64,000 nucleotides of DNA, taken from NCBI RefSeq assembly GCF_000147355.1, contig NC_014506.1, positions 682,001 to 746,000 on the forward strand, read 5' to 3'. Positions 1 through 9,077 of the stretch are shown in pieces. Each line of letters opens with the position of its first letter. Position 1 is the first letter of the stretch. The notes under the pieces were generated by a model. The model saw only the letters and a program-made list of their open reading frames with translations, was not told where the DNA came from and did not search any database. The position numbers were made by a program, and so were the translations under genes. Origin of the DNA: Sulfurimonas autotrophica DSM 16294. Lineage in GTDB: Bacteria > Campylobacterota > Campylobacteria > Campylobacterales > Sulfurimonadaceae.

Positions 1-1
1 A

Positions 2-304
2 CTGAGTCAGCTCAATGACAACCGTTTGCATGAACTTGGCGTGATTGAGGTAAAGTGCTCTCGCGGAAGAAGTGATGCAAAAGTTTATATTGACCCGAGT
101 AATTTCACTGAAGAAGAAAAAAGAGCATATCTTAAACAGTTAAGAAAAGCACGTCCTTTGGTTGAAGATTTTTGCTTAAAAGACCAAGGCTGGTACAGAT
201 GTCCGAAACTGGCATTTGAATTTGACGAGCAGTTGAAAAAATCGCAAAATATCGAAGATTTATTTAAAAAGATAGCAAAAGAAAAGACGGGAGATGAATC
301 ATGA
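2..304 (+). CDS. rbfA: Ribosome-binding factor A (5' partial)
   Basis: RbfA binds the 30S subunit and helps mature the 5' end of 16S rRNA. The frame is open from the first bases of the window, so the true start lies a few codons upstream; the TTG at 26 is only an internal start-like codon. The core reads CSRGRSDAKVYID, matching the KH-like RbfA fold, followed by the usual charged C-terminus. About 100 codons are present, close to the full size of epsilonproteobacterial RbfA. It overlaps rimP by 4 bases. In relatives infB lies just upstream, which would be outside this window. Confidence 0.88.
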   Translation: MSQLNDNRLHELGVIEVKCSRGRSDAKVYIDPSNFTEEEKRAYLKQLRKARPLVEDFCLKDQGWYRCPKLAFEFDEQLKKSQNIEDLFKKIAKEKTGDES

Positions 305-753
305 GTTTACAAAGTGATATAGAGTCAGTCGTTAAATCAGTTGGTTTAGTACTTTACGATACAGTTATTGTAAATGAAAATGATGAAACTATTTTTCGTG
401 TGAGTGTCATATCAAATGATGTTGAAGAGGGTAAACAAAAAGGTGTGAGTCTTGATGAGTGTGTTGAACTGACACATTTAATTTCTCCTTTACTTGATGT
501 TACACCGCCTATTTCAGGTGAATACAGACTAGAAGTAGGAAGCCCAGGTATAGAACGAAAACTTACTACATTGGATCATTTTAAAAAATCAGTGGGTGAA
601 AATGTCTCTTTACTTTTAGATGAAAAAGAAAAACTCAAAGGTAAACTCGTTAAAGTTGAGGGGAATAAACTTTTTGTAGAAAAAGAGGGACAAATACACG
701 AAGTTGATTTTAATGCTGTGAAAAAAGCAAAAACCTACTTTGAATGGAAATAG
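301..753 (+). CDS. rimP: Ribosome maturation factor RimP
   Basis: RimP assists late 30S subunit assembly in the cytoplasm. The 150-residue protein is of normal length and shows the RimP signature, an N-terminal alpha/beta domain with SLDECVELTHLISPLLD and then SGEYRLEVGSPGIERKL, followed by a C-terminal SH3-like barrel. Its ATG overlaps the end of rbfA and its end overlaps ribD by 10 bases, so the three are probably translationally coupled. The rbfA-rimP pairing is common and supports the call. Confidence 0.93.
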   Translation: MSLQSDIESVVKSVGLVLYDTVIVNENDETIFRVSVISNDVEEGKQKGVSLDECVELTHLISPLLDVTPPISGEYRLEVGSPGIERKLTTLDHFKKSVGENVSLLLDEKEKLKGKLVKVEGNKLFVEKEGQIHEVDFNAVKKAKTYFEWK

Positions 754-1763
754 ATCATAACTTTTATATGAACCTCGCAATTAGCGAGGCTTGGAAGTAT
801 CAAGGTCTGACATACGCAAATCCTGCAGTCGGCTGCAGCATTGTAGGCGAACACGGTGAACTCTTAGCCGTTGAAGCGCACCATAAAGCCGGAGAGCCTC
901 ATGCTGAAGTAAATGCTATTAAGGCTGCATATTATAAGCTTACACAAGATGAAAAAATTTTGCAACTTATATCTTCTTCACAGATACATATATATTTACT
1001 GCAAAATCATAACAATATTTTTAAAAAATGTTCTCTTTATTCGACCTTGGAACCTTGCTCGCATGTAGGGAAAACACCGTCATGCGCCAATTTAATAGCA
1101 GAGCTGGGTATCAAGAATGTTTTTGTCGGTGTAGAAGATTTTAACACCGACGCTGCAAATGGCAATACTGTTTTAGAAAAAAGCGGTGCAAATATAAGTT
1201 TACATGTAGAGCAACAAAAGTGCGAAGATCTGCTTTTTCCATTTAAAAAGTTTATGAGCGATAAGTTTGTTTTTTTTAAATGGGCGCAAAGGCTCAACGG
1301 CACAACAGATGCAGGCATTATAAGTTCTGCAGAGTCAAGAAAAAATGTACATGCCATGCGTGATGTATGTGACCTGCTTGTTATCGGAGGCAATACAGTC
1401 CGCAATGACAGACCGACACTTGATGCACGGCTGGTAAATGGCAAAGCCCCTGATATTTTAATACTTTCACGCGAAAAAGAGTTTGACACTGCCATTCCTC
1501 TTTTTCATGTAAAAAACAGAAAAGTATATATAGAGAGTGATTTTTCAAGAATGAATGACTATAAAAATATTATGATTGAGGGTAGTGCAAAAATGTATGA
1601 ACTCAGTCGTGATATTGTAGATTATTATCTATGTTACCTTGCCCCTGCTTTTGGCGGGCATGATGGATTTAAAAACATTGAAGATAAATTTCAAATTTTA
1701 AATGCGGACAAAGAAGAGGAAGATATAATAATGTGGATGAAAAGGATAGAAGATTATGAGTAA
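744..1763 (+). CDS. ribD: Bifunctional riboflavin biosynthesis deaminase/reductase RibD
   Basis: RibD deaminates and then reduces the pyrimidine intermediate in riboflavin synthesis. The N-terminal deaminase carries the zinc site HAE (about residues 53-55) and TLEPCSHVGKTPSC (about 101-114). The C-terminal half, from about residue 175, is a reductase-like domain with RDVCDLLVIGGNTVRNDRP. At 339 residues it is slightly shorter than many RibD proteins. The deaminase has about 20 extra residues, between 70 and 95, before the second zinc motif. It overlaps its neighbours by 10 and 8 bases and so lies within one transcript. Confidence 0.92.
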   Translation: MEIDHNFYMNLAISEAWKYQGLTYANPAVGCSIVGEHGELLAVEAHHKAGEPHAEVNAIKAAYYKLTQDEKILQLISSSQIHIYLLQNHNNIFKKCSLYSTLEPCSHVGKTPSCANLIAELGIKNVFVGVEDFNTDAANGNTVLEKSGANISLHVEQQKCEDLLFPFKKFMSDKFVFFKWAQRLNGTTDAGIISSAESRKNVHAMRDVCDLLVIGGNTVRNDRPTLDARLVNGKAPDILILSREKEFDTAIPLFHVKNRKVYIESDFSRMNDYKNIMIEGSAKMYELSRDIVDYYLCYLAPAFGGHDGFKNIEDKFQILNADKEEEDIIMWMKRIEDYE

Positions 1764-2481
1764 TGCAAAGGCACAAAAACAAGAAAATATTGTATCAATG
1801 TTTGATGATATCGCCCCTACATATGACACTGCAAACCGTGTAATGAGTATGGGTGTAGATATTTCATGGAGAAAAAAAGCTTGTGATTTGGCTTTTGACT
1901 ACTATGGGAAAGAGAATATAGAAAAAATCGTTGATGTTGCATGCGGTACCGGTGATATGATGGGTTATTGGAAAAAGCAGGCACAAAAAGCAGATTTACA
2001 TGTAAACTCCCTTGTCGGTGTTGACCCCTCAAACGGTATGGTAGATGTCGCCCGTAAAAAATTTCCTAATTTTAATTATCATATTTCAAAAGCGACCGAG
2101 ATTCCGCTTGAAGATGCAAATGCAGACATACTCAGCATTACCTATGGAATTCGTAATGTCATGGAGCGTCAAGAGGCTTTTTATGAGTTTAACCGTGTTC
2201 TTAAAAAAGACGGACTGGTCGTGATTTTAGAATTTATGAAAGATGAAAATAAAAATATTTTGAAAAAAATACGTGATATATATATGCATAAAATTCTTCC
2301 ATATGTTGGAGGAGCAATTTCTAAAAACCTGGCAGCATATACATACCTGCCTGATTCCATAGAAAATTTCGTGACTATTCAAGGCATGCAAAAAGAGCTG
2401 GAAAAAGCCGGCTTTGAAATGCTTCATACGCAGAGCTTTTCTATGGATATTTCTACATTAATGATAGCGCGAAAAAAGTAA
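1756..2481 (+). CDS. ubiE: Demethylmenaquinone methyltransferase (UbiE/MenG family)
   Basis: This SAM-dependent methyltransferase performs the last C-methylation in menaquinone synthesis. Family marks are FDDIAPTYDTANRVMSMG near the N-terminus, SAM motif I VACGTGD at about 61-67, and YGIRNV in the middle. Its 241 residues are typical. A futalosine-pathway enzyme lies nearby at 5224-6447, which points to menaquinone rather than ubiquinone as the product. The start overlaps ribD by 8 bases. Confidence 0.92.
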   Translation: MSNAKAQKQENIVSMFDDIAPTYDTANRVMSMGVDISWRKKACDLAFDYYGKENIEKIVDVACGTGDMMGYWKKQAQKADLHVNSLVGVDPSNGMVDVARKKFPNFNYHISKATEIPLEDANADILSITYGIRNVMERQEAFYEFNRVLKKDGLVVILEFMKDENKNILKKIRDIYMHKILPYVGGAISKNLAAYTYLPDSIENFVTIQGMQKELEKAGFEMLHTQSFSMDISTLMIARKK

Positions 2482-2491
2482 GACGCCTCAT

Positions 2492-3745
2492 ATGAACACC
2501 CTTAGTGTATCCGCGCTCAATGAACAGATAAAAACTGTTCTTGAAAGTACTTTTGAACGTGTTTTTGTAGAGGGTGAACTCTCCCGCATTACTTTTCATA
2601 ACTCCGGTCATATCTATTTTACTTTAAAAGACAGTTCCTCTGCCATTAGTGCTGTAATGTTTCGCGGTAATGCTTCAAAACTGAGATTTCGTCTTGAAGA
2701 AGGAATGAAAGTCATCATTGACGGTACTATTACGCTTTATAAGCCCCGTGGAAGCTATCAGATAAATTGTTTTTCCATTGAACCGGCAGGACAGGGTGCT
2801 TTGGCTTTAGCATATGAACAGCTTAAACAAAAGCTTTCTGCACAAGACTATTTTAACCCTGAGAGAAAAAAAGAACTCCCTAAGTTTCCTTCACGTACTG
2901 CACTCATCACTTCAGGAACAGGAGCAGCACTTCAAGATATGCTGCGAGTAGCAAATTCCAGATACAGACTTTTAGAAATCGATGTGTATGATGTTCTTGT
3001 GCAAGGGGAAGGGGCTGCATTCTCCATAGCGAATGCTTTAAAAATTGCCGATTCAAGGGAATATGATATTATAGTCATAGGTCGTGGCGGCGGAAGTATA
3101 GAAGATTTATGGGCATTTAATGAAGAGATTGTTGCCGATGCAATATTTCATGCCAAAACTCCTGTAGTTTCAGCCGTGGGACATGAAATAGACTGGGTAA
3201 TCAGTGATTTTGTTGCGGATTTACGAGCACCTACTCCGAGTGCTGCTATGGAGATGATACTGCCAGATACCAATGAACTTTATCAGTACTTAGACTCTTT
3301 ATCAACACAGTTGAGCCAAAAACTGCATCATAAAATATATAATTTGAGCCAAGAGCTGTTACATGTAAAGAACTCTTACATACAGCACTCTGTAGAGAAA
3401 AAATTACAATTTAATTTAAATGAGATTAAAAAACTAAAAGAAGATTTTGCTCAGACTATTGCTTTTCGATTACAAAATTACAAAAAAGATGTGGATTCCT
3501 TACAGCAACGTTTTCCGCAAACAATTGAGAGTATTATAAATATTGCGCAAAATCAACTTTTAAATTTGCAAAAAATGTTAGAATCCAATAATCCAAAATA
3601 TAAAAACAAAAAAGGTTTTGCACAGATTGTAAAGGATTCGCATGTAGTGGATTTGTCTTCACTGAATGTCGATGATGTCTTTGAGGCACAGAGTGATGAA
3701 TACATTGTAAGTGCAAAAGTTTTAAAAAAGGAAAAAATCAGATGA
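2492..3745 (+). CDS. xseA: Exodeoxyribonuclease VII large subunit
   Basis: This is the large subunit of the single-strand-specific exonuclease VII, used in repair. It has an N-terminal OB-fold (VEGELSRITFHNSGHIYFTL), the catalytic domain with ALITSGTGAALQDM, GRGGGSIEDLWAFNEE and SAVGHEIDWVISDFVAD, and a long coiled-coil tail from about residue 270. At 417 residues it is typical. It starts 10 bases after ubiE and overlaps the next gene by 4 bases. I see no xseB small-subunit gene in the window. Confidence 0.94.
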   Translation: MNTLSVSALNEQIKTVLESTFERVFVEGELSRITFHNSGHIYFTLKDSSSAISAVMFRGNASKLRFRLEEGMKVIIDGTITLYKPRGSYQINCFSIEPAGQGALALAYEQLKQKLSAQDYFNPERKKELPKFPSRTALITSGTGAALQDMLRVANSRYRLLEIDVYDVLVQGEGAAFSIANALKIADSREYDIIVIGRGGGSIEDLWAFNEEIVADAIFHAKTPVVSAVGHEIDWVISDFVADLRAPTPSAAMEMILPDTNELYQYLDSLSTQLSQKLHHKIYNLSQELLHVKNSYIQHSVEKKLQFNLNEIKKLKEDFAQTIAFRLQNYKKDVDSLQQRFPQTIESIINIAQNQLLNLQKMLESNNPKYKNKKGFAQIVKDSHVVDLSSLNVDDVFEAQSDEYIVSAKVLKKEKIR

Positions 3746-4341
3746 ATTATCCGCAATTTTTTGATGAAGTGCCGAGTGTAAAAGTAAAAGACCCTCTGGC
3801 TCAGGTTTTAGGAGCTTTTAAAAACGGTGAATATGAGATAACATACCTAGAAGTTGTAAAAGCTGCAGGGCACTCTTGTCCGACAGTTGCCGGTGCTTAT
3901 ATTATGGCGAGTGAAGCTATAAAAATTTTATATCCCAATGAGCGAGCAGTACGGGGAAATATTAAAGTTGAATTTGAAGAATCTGTAGAAGAAGGTGTTG
4001 CCGGTGTTGTTGGTAATGTTGTTTCGCACATTACGGGAGCAACATATAAGAGTGGATTTAAAGGACTTAACGGTCAGTTTGCCAGACATTCACTGATGTT
4101 TTTTGATGCAAATATTAATTCCTCTGCTAGATTTACAAGAGTAGACACAGGTAAAAGTGTTGACGTAAACTATAATCATTCAGCTGTACCTGCTTCACCG
4201 AAAATGATGCCGTTAATGCAAAAACTGACAACTGGTGCTGCTACACCCCAAGAAGTTCAAGAATTCGGTCAGTTATGGCAAGAGAGAGTAAAAAGAATTT
4301 TTGAAAATTTAGAAGACGTAGTAGAGGTTACTGAGCTGTAA
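3742..4341 (+). CDS. FmdE-like domain protein
   Basis: The 199-residue protein contains AAGHSCPTVAGAYIMA (about residues 36-51), which resembles the GHxCPG signature of the FmdE family, named after formylmethanofuran dehydrogenase subunit E. The rest has the alternating strand and helix content of a small alpha/beta protein, with no signal peptide or membrane segment. There is no methanofuran gene in the window, so the name gives a fold and not a function. It overlaps xseA by 4 bases and ends the operon. The domain call is moderate; the role is unknown. Confidence 0.6.
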   Translation: MNYPQFFDEVPSVKVKDPLAQVLGAFKNGEYEITYLEVVKAAGHSCPTVAGAYIMASEAIKILYPNERAVRGNIKVEFEESVEEGVAGVVGNVVSHITGATYKSGFKGLNGQFARHSLMFFDANINSSARFTRVDTGKSVDVNYNHSAVPASPKMMPLMQKLTTGAATPQEVQEFGQLWQERVKRIFENLEDVVEVTEL

Positions 4342-4353
4342 AAGCTCACTAAC

Positions 4354-5223
4354 TTATTTTAGAACTAAATCGGGAAAATATGTGTTGAGAATCACAGCAG
4401 TAGATGCAGTGAGTTTTTTCATTATTTTGTCCAGTTTGTCTTCTTGATTCCACACAGGATGTGCAACACCGCTTAACTTTTCCAACTCATTTTTAGCATT
4501 ATATTCAACACCGAGCTGATCAACTAGACCGACTTTCTTTGCCTGCGCTGCTGTAAATATGTGTGCATTTGCATAAGTGTCTCTTTTTTTAAAGTCGAGT
4601 TTTCTTGCATCTGCGACGTCTTTGGTAAACATATCATATGTGCCCTTAATGACTTTATTTAATTCTGCCACTTCATACTTTTTCCACGGTCTGTCCGGTG
4701 TGCCGATTTGTTTATAGAGACCGGCTTTTACCACCTGAGATTTTATACCGATTTTGTTCATCAGACCGCTTAAATCGGCACCCTGCATAATAACCCCGAT
4801 ACTGCCTATCATACTTCCGGGATTTGCAATGATTTTATCAGCCCAGATACTTGCATAATAACTTCCACTCGCCATAGTGCCTTTTGCATAAGCAACAACA
4901 GGTTTTTTTATTTTGAGCCTTTTTATCGCATAGGCAATTTCAATAGAAGGAGAGACGGCCCCACCCGGCGAATTAACGCTTAAAAGTACACCTTTTATGG
5001 CATTATTGTTCGCTGCTTTATTTATTTTTTCTACTATTTCTGTTGCATCCACAATAGGACCGCTGAGATTAATTTTTTGTAGATTATAGTTTGTAAACTC
5101 TTTTTTACTTGCCGGAGCAAATATTAAGATCAAAATCAGTACAAATACCATTGCTTTGAAGTGATTTTGTATATAGTTCATCGTTGCAGTTATGGGTGAA
5201 AAGATTTTCTTTAAAAATTCCAT
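4354..5223 (-). CDS. sppA: Signal peptide peptidase SppA (S49 family)
   Basis: SppA is a membrane-anchored serine protease that degrades cleaved signal peptides. One membrane anchor lies at about residues 24-41. The protease core shows VNSPGGAVSPS, the nucleophile region TMASGSYYAS, GSIGVI and the lysine region GLYKQIGTPDRPW, so a Ser/Lys dyad is plausible. At 289 residues it is the short, single-domain form. It begins immediately after the stop of the hydrolase gene on the same strand, so the two are probably cotranscribed. Confidence 0.92.
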   Translation of the reverse strand: MEFLKKIFSPITATMNYIQNHFKAMVFVLILILIFAPASKKEFTNYNLQKINLSGPIVDATEIVEKINKAANNNAIKGVLLSVNSPGGAVSPSIEIAYAIKRLKIKKPVVAYAKGTMASGSYYASIWADKIIANPGSMIGSIGVIMQGADLSGLMNKIGIKSQVVKAGLYKQIGTPDRPWKKYEVAELNKVIKGTYDMFTKDVADARKLDFKKRDTYANAHIFTAAQAKKVGLVDQLGVEYNAKNELEKLSGVAHPVWNQEDKLDKIMKKLTASTAVILNTYFPDLVLK

Positions 5224-6447
5224 TTATTCATTTCCTTTTTCAAGTTTTCCATTAATGAAAACTTTTGAGATATTATAGCGGTGAAGTATTAAATGAATGG
5301 CTAACTCCTCGTTTGGTTCGGCATCTAAGTCAAGAACAAGCATATCGGCATTTTTTCCCTCTTTTATCTCTCCTGTATTGAGTTCGAGTGCCTCAGCTGC
5401 ATGGATGGTTACGCCTTTTATAAGCTCTTGCGCAAATGCTAAGAGCGGGGCATCACTGTGCATAAAAAGAGAAATTTTCATCTCTTCAAACAAATCGAGC
5501 TTATAATTTGAACTGAGCCCGTCAGTAGCAACAATCCATCGAATCTTTTTTTCATTTAATTTTTTGATATCAAGCGTAGGGTTGCTCAAAAGTCTGTTTG
5601 AAATCGGACAGTGAATAATAGTGTGCTTTTGCTGTGCAATCTGATCAAGCTCTTCTTCATTAGTTTTGACTGCATGGGTTAAAAGTGTTTCATACCCGTC
5701 AAAATAGCTTAAAAACTCTTTGGCATTACTGACACTTTTATCTTGTTTTAACAGGGTTTGAAAAAAATCTTTAAAATCACCGCTGCTCGAATCAAGCCAG
5801 TTGCGCTCTGCTTCGCTTTCCATAAAGTGTGCCGTAAGTTTTAATTTTTCATTTTTAACGATATCCAAAGCTTTTTGTATAAGAATCGGATGAACGGAAT
5901 AGGGTGAGTGAATTGCCACAGCAGGATGAAAGCCTTCTCTTGTAACAGCCTTGGAAGCATCAAGCCGTGCAAGAAAATCACTAAAAAGTGCATCCGCCAT
6001 ACCGGCTTGTGAGCCGATAAGTTCATTAAAAAACACAATATTTTGCTTTGCCTTTTCACAAGCTTCAAGGTCCATAGCATGCGAGCTGATAGCACCAAAA
6101 GTTGTAATGCCGTTCTCCAACATAGAATCTATTGCTTTACCCATGCATGTAAGGTCACAGCTACTGATGAGTTCTTCTCTGTTTTCTATTACACTGTAAA
6201 GCCAGTTTAAAAAATCACCGTAACTGAGTTGATTTTTATTTGCAGAGAACTCTATATGCACATGTGCGTTGATAAGCCCCGGCATAAGCAGTGAATTTTT
6301 TTGAAGTTGTATAACTTCTGCTGCGGGAAATTTTTGCTGCAGCTGTGCTAAAGGTCCTACTGCTTTGATAGTTTTATCAAATGCAACCGCATTGTCTTTT
6401 AATAATTGATTGGGTGTAAGTATGTAATTTGGAACGAGTATTGTCAT
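5224..6447 (-). CDS. Amidohydrolase, probable aminodeoxyfutalosine deaminase
   Basis: A 407-residue metal-dependent hydrolase of the amidohydrolase superfamily. Metal-site marks are NAHVHIEFS (about 60-68), TAHFMESEAERNWLD in the middle, THAVKTNEEEL and the late VATDGLSSN. Helicobacter and Campylobacter use an enzyme of this type to deaminate 6-amino-6-deoxyfutalosine in menaquinone synthesis, and the sequence resembles that group. The nearby menaquinone methyltransferase fits this. Substrate assignment is inference; it could be another aminohydrolase. A promoter would lie in the 6448-6826 gap. Confidence 0.75.
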   Translation of the reverse strand: MTILVPNYILTPNQLLKDNAVAFDKTIKAVGPLAQLQQKFPAAEVIQLQKNSLLMPGLINAHVHIEFSANKNQLSYGDFLNWLYSVIENREELISSCDLTCMGKAIDSMLENGITTFGAISSHAMDLEACEKAKQNIVFFNELIGSQAGMADALFSDFLARLDASKAVTREGFHPAVAIHSPYSVHPILIQKALDIVKNEKLKLTAHFMESEAERNWLDSSSGDFKDFFQTLLKQDKSVSNAKEFLSYFDGYETLLTHAVKTNEEELDQIAQQKHTIIHCPISNRLLSNPTLDIKKLNEKKIRWIVATDGLSSNYKLDLFEEMKISLFMHSDAPLLAFAQELIKGVTIHAAEALELNTGEIKEGKNADMLVLDLDAEPNEELAIHLILHRYNISKVFINGKLEKGNE

Positions 6448-6505
6448 CTGTTTTCTTTTTAAATATATTTAATGAAATTATACACTTTTTAATTTTAATA
6501 TCTAA

Positions 6506-6739
6506 GGAAAAATAGATAAAGCCGGAGAAAAATTTAACTCAATTGTAGATAGATTTTGTAATCTATGTAATGCCGAGTATGTCATATTCTCAGTGCATAT
6601 GTGTAAAGATTATCATGAATCTGAAACATTTGTATTTATTGATGAAACAGGTAATAGTGTATGTACTATATCAGGCAGAGAACTAGACTTGTATGATATG
6701 ATAAAAAATTGTGATAATCTAGTTGAACAAAAATACTAA
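6506..6739 (+). pseudogene. Possible truncated gene or small cysteine-rich ORF
   Basis: The 379-base gap 6448-6826 contains an uninterrupted frame of 77 codons between the stop at 6503 and the TAA at 6737. It reads as ordinary protein, including FCNLCNAEYVIFSVHMC and FVFIDETGNSVCTISGREL, yet it lacks an ATG, GTG or TTG in its first 29 codons. Possible starts are GTG 6593 or ATG 6599, which would give 48 or 46 residues. No Shine-Dalgarno is obvious. It is either a 5'-truncated remnant or a small real gene; I do not recognise the family. Confidence 0.35.
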
Positions 6740-6742
6740 GTT

Positions 6743-6826
6743 TACATGTAATGCAACTTTTTTTTAATATTAGTTTGGATAAAATAGCCCTTGAGAAGAT
6801 AAAATTATGATAATCAAAGGGTAAAA
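6743..6826 (+). promoter_or_regulatory. Probable promoter and RBS region for aroQ and the flagellar operon
   Basis: The stretch is AT-rich, with a run of T near 6758-6765 and a TAAAAT box at 6780-6785. An AAAGGG ribosome site lies just before the ATG at 6827. A TACATGTA palindrome sits at its left edge. The box matches only loosely, so this is a weak call. Confidence 0.35.
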
Positions 6827-7303
6827 ATGAAAATAGTAGTCATTCAAGGTCCAAATTTAAATATGCTTGGTATTCGTGAACAAAATATTTACGGTCCAAT
6901 GAAATTAGAGCAAATTCATGCACAGATGAAAGATGTAGCAACACAAAATGGTGTTGAAATAGAGTTTTTTCAAAGTAATCTCGAGGGTGAAATTGTAGAT
7001 AAAATTCAAGAGTGTTACGGCGAGGCACAAGGACTTATTATTAATGCTGCTGCATATACGCACACATCAATTGCAATTCGTGATGCTATCTCTGCTGTTA
7101 GCCTGCCTGCAATAGAAGTGCATATCAGTAATATTCATAGACGTGAAGAATTCAGACAAAAAAATATGATTGCACCTGTCTGTACATCATCTGTTGTAGG
7201 TTTTGGACCATTTGGCTATCATTTAGCGATGATGGGTATGCTTCAAATTATGAATGAAATTAAAGCAGCTCAAGAAGCTCAGGCACAGCAGCAGCAAGCA
7301 TAA
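6827..7303 (+). CDS. aroQ: 3-dehydroquinate dehydratase, type II
   Basis: AroQ dehydrates 3-dehydroquinate in the shikimate pathway. The 158-residue protein shows the type II marks [31 protein letters not shown] and [13 protein letters not shown]. The N-terminal tyrosine and the histidine region of the active site are present. The tail is glutamine- and alanine-rich (about residues 147-158) and probably disordered. An AAAGGG ribosome site precedes the ATG. In H. pylori aroQ heads the same folK-flhF-flhG neighbourhood; the pepQ gene found there between aroQ and folK is missing here. Confidence 0.95.
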   Translation: MKIVVIQGPNLNMLGIREQNIYGPMKLEQIHAQMKDVATQNGVEIEFFQSNLEGEIVDKIQECYGEAQGLIINAAAYTHTSIAIRDAISAVSLPAIEVHISNIHRREEFRQKNMIAPVCTSSVVGFGPFGYHLAMMGMLQIMNEIKAAQEAQAQQQQA

Positions 7304-7311
7304 GCGGTTAC

Positions 7312-7800
7312 ATGTATAGAAAACGCAAGATAAATGAAAGATTAGACTCTTTTTACAGCTTGCGGTTTCCTTTTCATGCTCTCGCTAAAAGTAAGCATAG
7401 ATATGAAACAGTAGTCGGAATCGGCGGAAATGTCGGAGATGTCCGTCGCCGGTTTGAACGCCTTTTTGTTGTATTACAAAAAGACAAAAGAGTATCATTA
7501 GTAAAAACATCATTGATTTTAAAAAATCCTCCTTTTGGTTATAAAAACCAAGATGATTTTTTCAACTCAATATTGGTTCTAAAAACTTCAATGCAACCAA
7601 AAGTTTTTTTATGCTATTTACTAAGATTAGAGAAAAAATTCGGTAGACGTAGAAGTTTTGCCAATGCACCAAGGACATTAGATTTGGATATTATATTTTT
7701 TGATAATCGCAAAATAAATACGAAAGATTTAATCGTACCGCACCCTTTTTATGCACAAAGAGAAAGTGTGGTTATTCCTTTAGCCGGTGTTGGCATATGA
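7312..7800 (+). CDS. folK: HPPK, 2-amino-4-hydroxy-6-hydroxymethyldihydropteridine pyrophosphokinase
   Basis: FolK transfers pyrophosphate from ATP to the pterin in folate synthesis. The motifs GIGGNVGDVRRRFERL (about 37-52) and PRTLDLDIIFFD (about 120-131) are diagnostic, the latter holding the metal-binding aspartates. An N-terminal extension of about 30 basic residues precedes the domain, and the total is 162 residues. It starts 8 bases after aroQ and overlaps flhF by 4 bases (ATGA), so it is coupled to the flagellar genes, as in Helicobacter. Confidence 0.92.
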   Translation: MYRKRKINERLDSFYSLRFPFHALAKSKHRYETVVGIGGNVGDVRRRFERLFVVLQKDKRVSLVKTSLILKNPPFGYKNQDDFFNSILVLKTSMQPKVFLCYLLRLEKKFGRRRSFANAPRTLDLDIIFFDNRKINTKDLIVPHPFYAQRESVVIPLAGVGI

Positions 7801-9077
7801 AAATCTTAACATTTACGGGACGTAGCCCGTCAGAAGCACTCAAAAAAGCAAAAATGGAAATTGGTGATGAAGGTATGCTCATTGAGACCAAAGAAGTTCA
7901 AAAAAAAGCTTTAGGCAGAGAAGCACTTTATGAAATAGTTATCGGCATAGATGAGGAGATGATTCCTTCTACATACAAAAAGGCAAAAAAACCACTCTCC
8001 AAACAGCAGCCTATAAAAGAAGAAAGTCAAGAAATACTATTTGATATTTCCAATGCGGCAAAGCAAATATCAAAAATATCAGATGTCACAGACCCATTAG
8101 AAGATTTATACCAACCTTTATCCAAGCAAAATATTGCACCGTCTGTAGAACCAAAAGAACTCAAAGAAATAAAATCTGAGATAAATAAACTGACCGATAA
8201 AGTGAAAATTATTCAAAATATGTTTTGGGATGAAAGGTCACCGGATTTATCAAGCCAGATTCCGCCGGAATTTTCTGAAATTTATCGTCTTGCATCACAA
8301 AGCGGGATGAATAGAGATCATTTAGATAGTTTAATGCAGGTTACTCTGGAACATATGCCATTAAAAATGCGAGAAAATTCATCAACTGTGAAAAGATATT
8401 TTCAAACAATACTACGAAAAATGGTTCCTATTCGAAGAGAAGCTATTCCCAGTGTAGGAACGAAAAAAGTTATTATGCTTGTCGGGCCGACGGGAGTAGG
8501 AAAAACAACATCAATAGCAAAGCTTGCAGCAAGATATTCATTTTTAATGGAGAAAAAGTATAAAGTTGGACTGGTAGTACTTGATACATATCGTATTGGA
8601 GCAGTTGAACAGTTAATGCAGTATGCAAGAATGATGAAGCTGGGAATTGAAACGGTTGTGGACCCTCCTGAATTTTCAAATGCTTTAGAATCACTTAAAT
8701 ACTGCGATTACATACTTATTGATACAATGGGCTCTAGTCCTTACGACAGAGTGAAAATTGAAAAAATTTATGAATGTTTAAATGCAAATAATACAGAATA
8801 TAATGTTGACGTGGTACTTGTTATGCCTAGTTCTATAAAATATGAAGATTTAAAAGTGACATATGATAATTTTTCAACACTTGGTGTAGATACTTTGATG
8901 TTTACAAAATTAGATGAGACGATGGGATTTGGAAATATTTTTTCTTTGGCTTATGAGACAAAAAAGCCGATAAGCTACTTTTCCGTAGGTCAGGAAGTGC
9001 CGGAAGATTTAGTATGTGCAAGCAGTGATTTTTTAATAGAGTGCCTGCTTAACGGATTTAACAGGAGTAAGGTATGA
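7797..9077 (+). CDS. flhF: Flagellar SRP-like GTPase FlhF
   Basis: FlhF is an SRP-family GTPase that places the polar flagellum. It has the FlhF N-terminal segment MKILTFTGRSPSEALKKAK, a basic linker, an N-domain, and a G-domain with P-loop GPTGVGKTTS at about 230-239, LDTYRIGAVEQL and TKLDETMGFGNI. One point is odd: where other FlhF proteins have DTAGRS the sequence reads DTMGSSPYD. At 426 residues it is typical. It overlaps folK and flhG by 4 bases each. Confidence 0.94.
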   Translation: MKILTFTGRSPSEALKKAKMEIGDEGMLIETKEVQKKALGREALYEIVIGIDEEMIPSTYKKAKKPLSKQQPIKEESQEILFDISNAAKQISKISDVTDPLEDLYQPLSKQNIAPSVEPKELKEIKSEINKLTDKVKIIQNMFWDERSPDLSSQIPPEFSEIYRLASQSGMNRDHLDSLMQVTLEHMPLKMRENSSTVKRYFQTILRKMVPIRREAIPSVGTKKVIMLVGPTGVGKTTSIAKLAARYSFLMEKKYKVGLVVLDTYRIGAVEQLMQYARMMKLGIETVVDPPEFSNALESLKYCDYILIDTMGSSPYDRVKIEKIYECLNANNTEYNVDVVLVMPSSIKYEDLKVTYDNFSTLGVDTLMFTKLDETMGFGNIFSLAYETKKPISYFSVGQEVPEDLVCASSDFLIECLLNGFNRSKV

